Shown piece by piece: positions 12,629-13,472 of a stretch of 13,472 nucleotides of DNA (position 1 is its first letter; every line of letters starts with the position of its first letter). The stretch is from Planctomycetota bacterium. Its GTDB lineage: Bacteria > Planctomycetota > Brocadiia > SM23-32. The stretch spans positions 1 through 13,472 of the forward strand of contig JAUVVP010000007.1 of the NCBI GenBank assembly GCA_030604585.1. Reading direction: 5' to 3'. The notes under the pieces were generated by a model. It searched no databases and was not told the origin of the DNA. It saw only the letters and a list, made by a program, of their open reading frames with translations. A program made the position numbers and the translations under genes.

Positions 12629-13472
12629 TCACGAGGACGACTGAGTCGAGCACCATCTCTCGATGAACCGGACAAGCGTCTCCGCCGCCGTCGCGATCTC
12701 CGACAGGCTGACCTTCTCCTGGGCCGAGTGGGCGTCCTCGATGTTGCCCGGACCGAACACGACCGTCGGCATCCCGCCGACCTTGGCGAACAGCCGCGCG
12801 TCGCAGCTCACGTTCCACCCGGTCACGTCGTCGCGTGCAGCCGTTTCCGTGGTCGCCGCGTGGAACGCCCGCACCAGCGGATGGTCAACGGGCGTCTCGT
12901 AGCTGTCGTTGTGCAGCTTCGGGAAGGTCCGCTTGTATCTGGACGTGAGCGCCTCGCTCCCGCGCCCTTCGATGTAGCGGACGATGTCCTCCTTCACCTG
13001 CGCCATCGGCCGGTTCGGCAGGAAGCCGACGCCCCCTTCCATCACCGCCGAAGCGGGAACCATCGAGGGCCAGTCCCCGCCCCGCAGCGTGCCGACGTTG
13101 ACCTGCGTCGGGAACTCGTAATGCGCGAACAGCGGCTGGCTTTCGCGGTCCCTGAGCAGTTCCTTCTCGTATTGGTAGAGGATGCCAATGGCCTCGCACG
13201 CCAGGTCAATTGCGCTGACCCCCTCGTGCTTGCGGCCCATGTGGCAGGGCTTGCCCTCGAACTCGAACCGGAACCAGATCGCCCCGCGGTTCGCCGGGTG
13301 CATGGCCAGGCCCGTGGGCTCCAGCACGACGACGCCGTCGGCCTCGATCCCTTCGCCGACGAGCGACAGGCTGCCGTTGCCCCCCACCTCCTCGTCAATG
13401 ACCATCTGGTAGATGACCCGCCCGGACTGGTCCAGGCCCAGCTCCCGCACCGCACGCGCGGCCAGGTACATC
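12629..13472 (-). CDS. M20-family metallopeptidase/deacylase (ArgE/DapE-like), N-terminus outside window
   Basis: M20 enzymes use two zinc ions to split an amide bond, commonly removing an acyl group from an amino acid. The 280-odd residues seen are the C-terminal two thirds. VIDEEVGGNGS carries the catalytic and metal-binding glutamates, EPTG a further metal ligand, and NRGAIWFRFEFEGKPCHMGRKHEG marks the start of the dimerisation domain with its conserved histidine. GPGNIEDAHSAQEKVSL near the C-terminus supplies the last zinc histidine. The first zinc histidine region (GHxD) would lie beyond the window. The reading frame is open to the right edge, so the true start is outside. The oxidoreductase gene begins 64 bp downstream on the same strand. 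Acetylornithine deacetylase is the nearest named relative, but the substrate is not certain. Confidence 0.9.
   Translation of the reverse strand, partial: MYLAARAVRELGLDQSGRVIYQMVIDEEVGGNGSLSLVGEGIEADGVVVLEPTGLAMHPANRGAIWFRFEFEGKPCHMGRKHEGVSAIDLACEAIGILYQYEKELLRDRESQPLFAHYEFPTQVNVGTLRGGDWPSMVPASAVMEGGVGFLPNRPMAQVKEDIVRYIEGRGSEALTSRYKRTFPKLHNDSYETPVDHPLVRAFHAATTETAARDDVTGWNVSCDARLFAKVGGMPTVVFGPGNIEDAHSAQEKVSLSEIATAAETLVRFIERWCSTQSSS

Noticed and set aside
12565..12675. Upstream extension of the oxidoreductase to an ATG at 12675
   Set aside because: The extra 37 residues are low-complexity and overlap the M20 gene, whereas the inner ATG has a proper Shine-Dalgarno sequence and begins the Rossmann strand.
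1..13472. General TAG recoding or pyrrolysine use across the window
   Set aside because: TAG is the natural end of the fusion gene, nagA and the aminotransferase gene, each at the expected family length.
1..13472. CRISPR array, insertion sequence, or phage genes
   Set aside because: No regularly spaced repeats, transposase or phage-like proteins were found; the only repeats are the short palindromic elements listed.

Overview
The window is high-GC DNA (roughly two-thirds GC by eye) with compact bacterial gene spacing, clear Shine-Dalgarno sequences and sigma70-like promoters. The gene set (Gfo/Idh/MocA oxidoreductase, M55 D-aminopeptidase, NagA, a sugar nucleotidyltransferase-kinase fusion, intergenic palindromes) would suit an uncultured Planctomycetota-like or other environmental bacterium. 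No rRNA or other decisive marker is present, so the lineage is a guess. TAG is the normal terminal stop of at least three genes here, so the code is standard.

Layout. From 1 to 1759 on the minus strand, a promoter drives a D-2-hydroxyacid dehydrogenase, followed by a secreted carbohydrate-binding-like protein that is interrupted by an in-frame TAG and runs off the window. From 1920 to 4919 on the minus strand there is a lon-rdgB pair; the lon promoter lies so close to the ATG that the mRNA is predicted to be leaderless. From 5010 to 5127 on the minus strand is a tRNA-Val(GAC) with its own near-consensus promoter. From 5222 to 9178 two transcripts diverge from a shared 216-bp region: leftward, an 858-residue fusion of a GlmU-like nucleotidyltransferase and a galactokinase-family (GHMP) kinase; rightward, nagA (GlcNAc-6-P deacetylase) and then a DppA-type D-aminopeptidase (9289-10074). 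From 10099 to 13472 on the minus strand is an apparent operon of M20 amidohydrolase (cut by the window edge), Gfo/Idh/MocA oxidoreductase and class III aminotransferase, converging on the D-aminopeptidase with 24 bp between stops.

How the genes fit together. NagA, the D-aminopeptidase and the kinase-nucleotidyltransferase fusion together suggest salvage of amino sugars, wall D-peptides or glycans. The M20, oxidoreductase and aminotransferase trio could deacylate, oxidise and transaminate an amino compound, but the substrate cannot be read from the sequence.

Most notable observations: (1) the nucleotidyltransferase-kinase fusion, laid out like fucokinase/GDP-fucose pyrophosphorylase but with GlmU-type and GalK-type halves and changed sugar-site residues; (2) a Lon whose catalytic lysine and the residues around it are replaced while the serine and ATPase motifs are kept; (3) three composite palindromic intergenic elements; (4) the interrupted secreted gene; (5) the leaderless lon.
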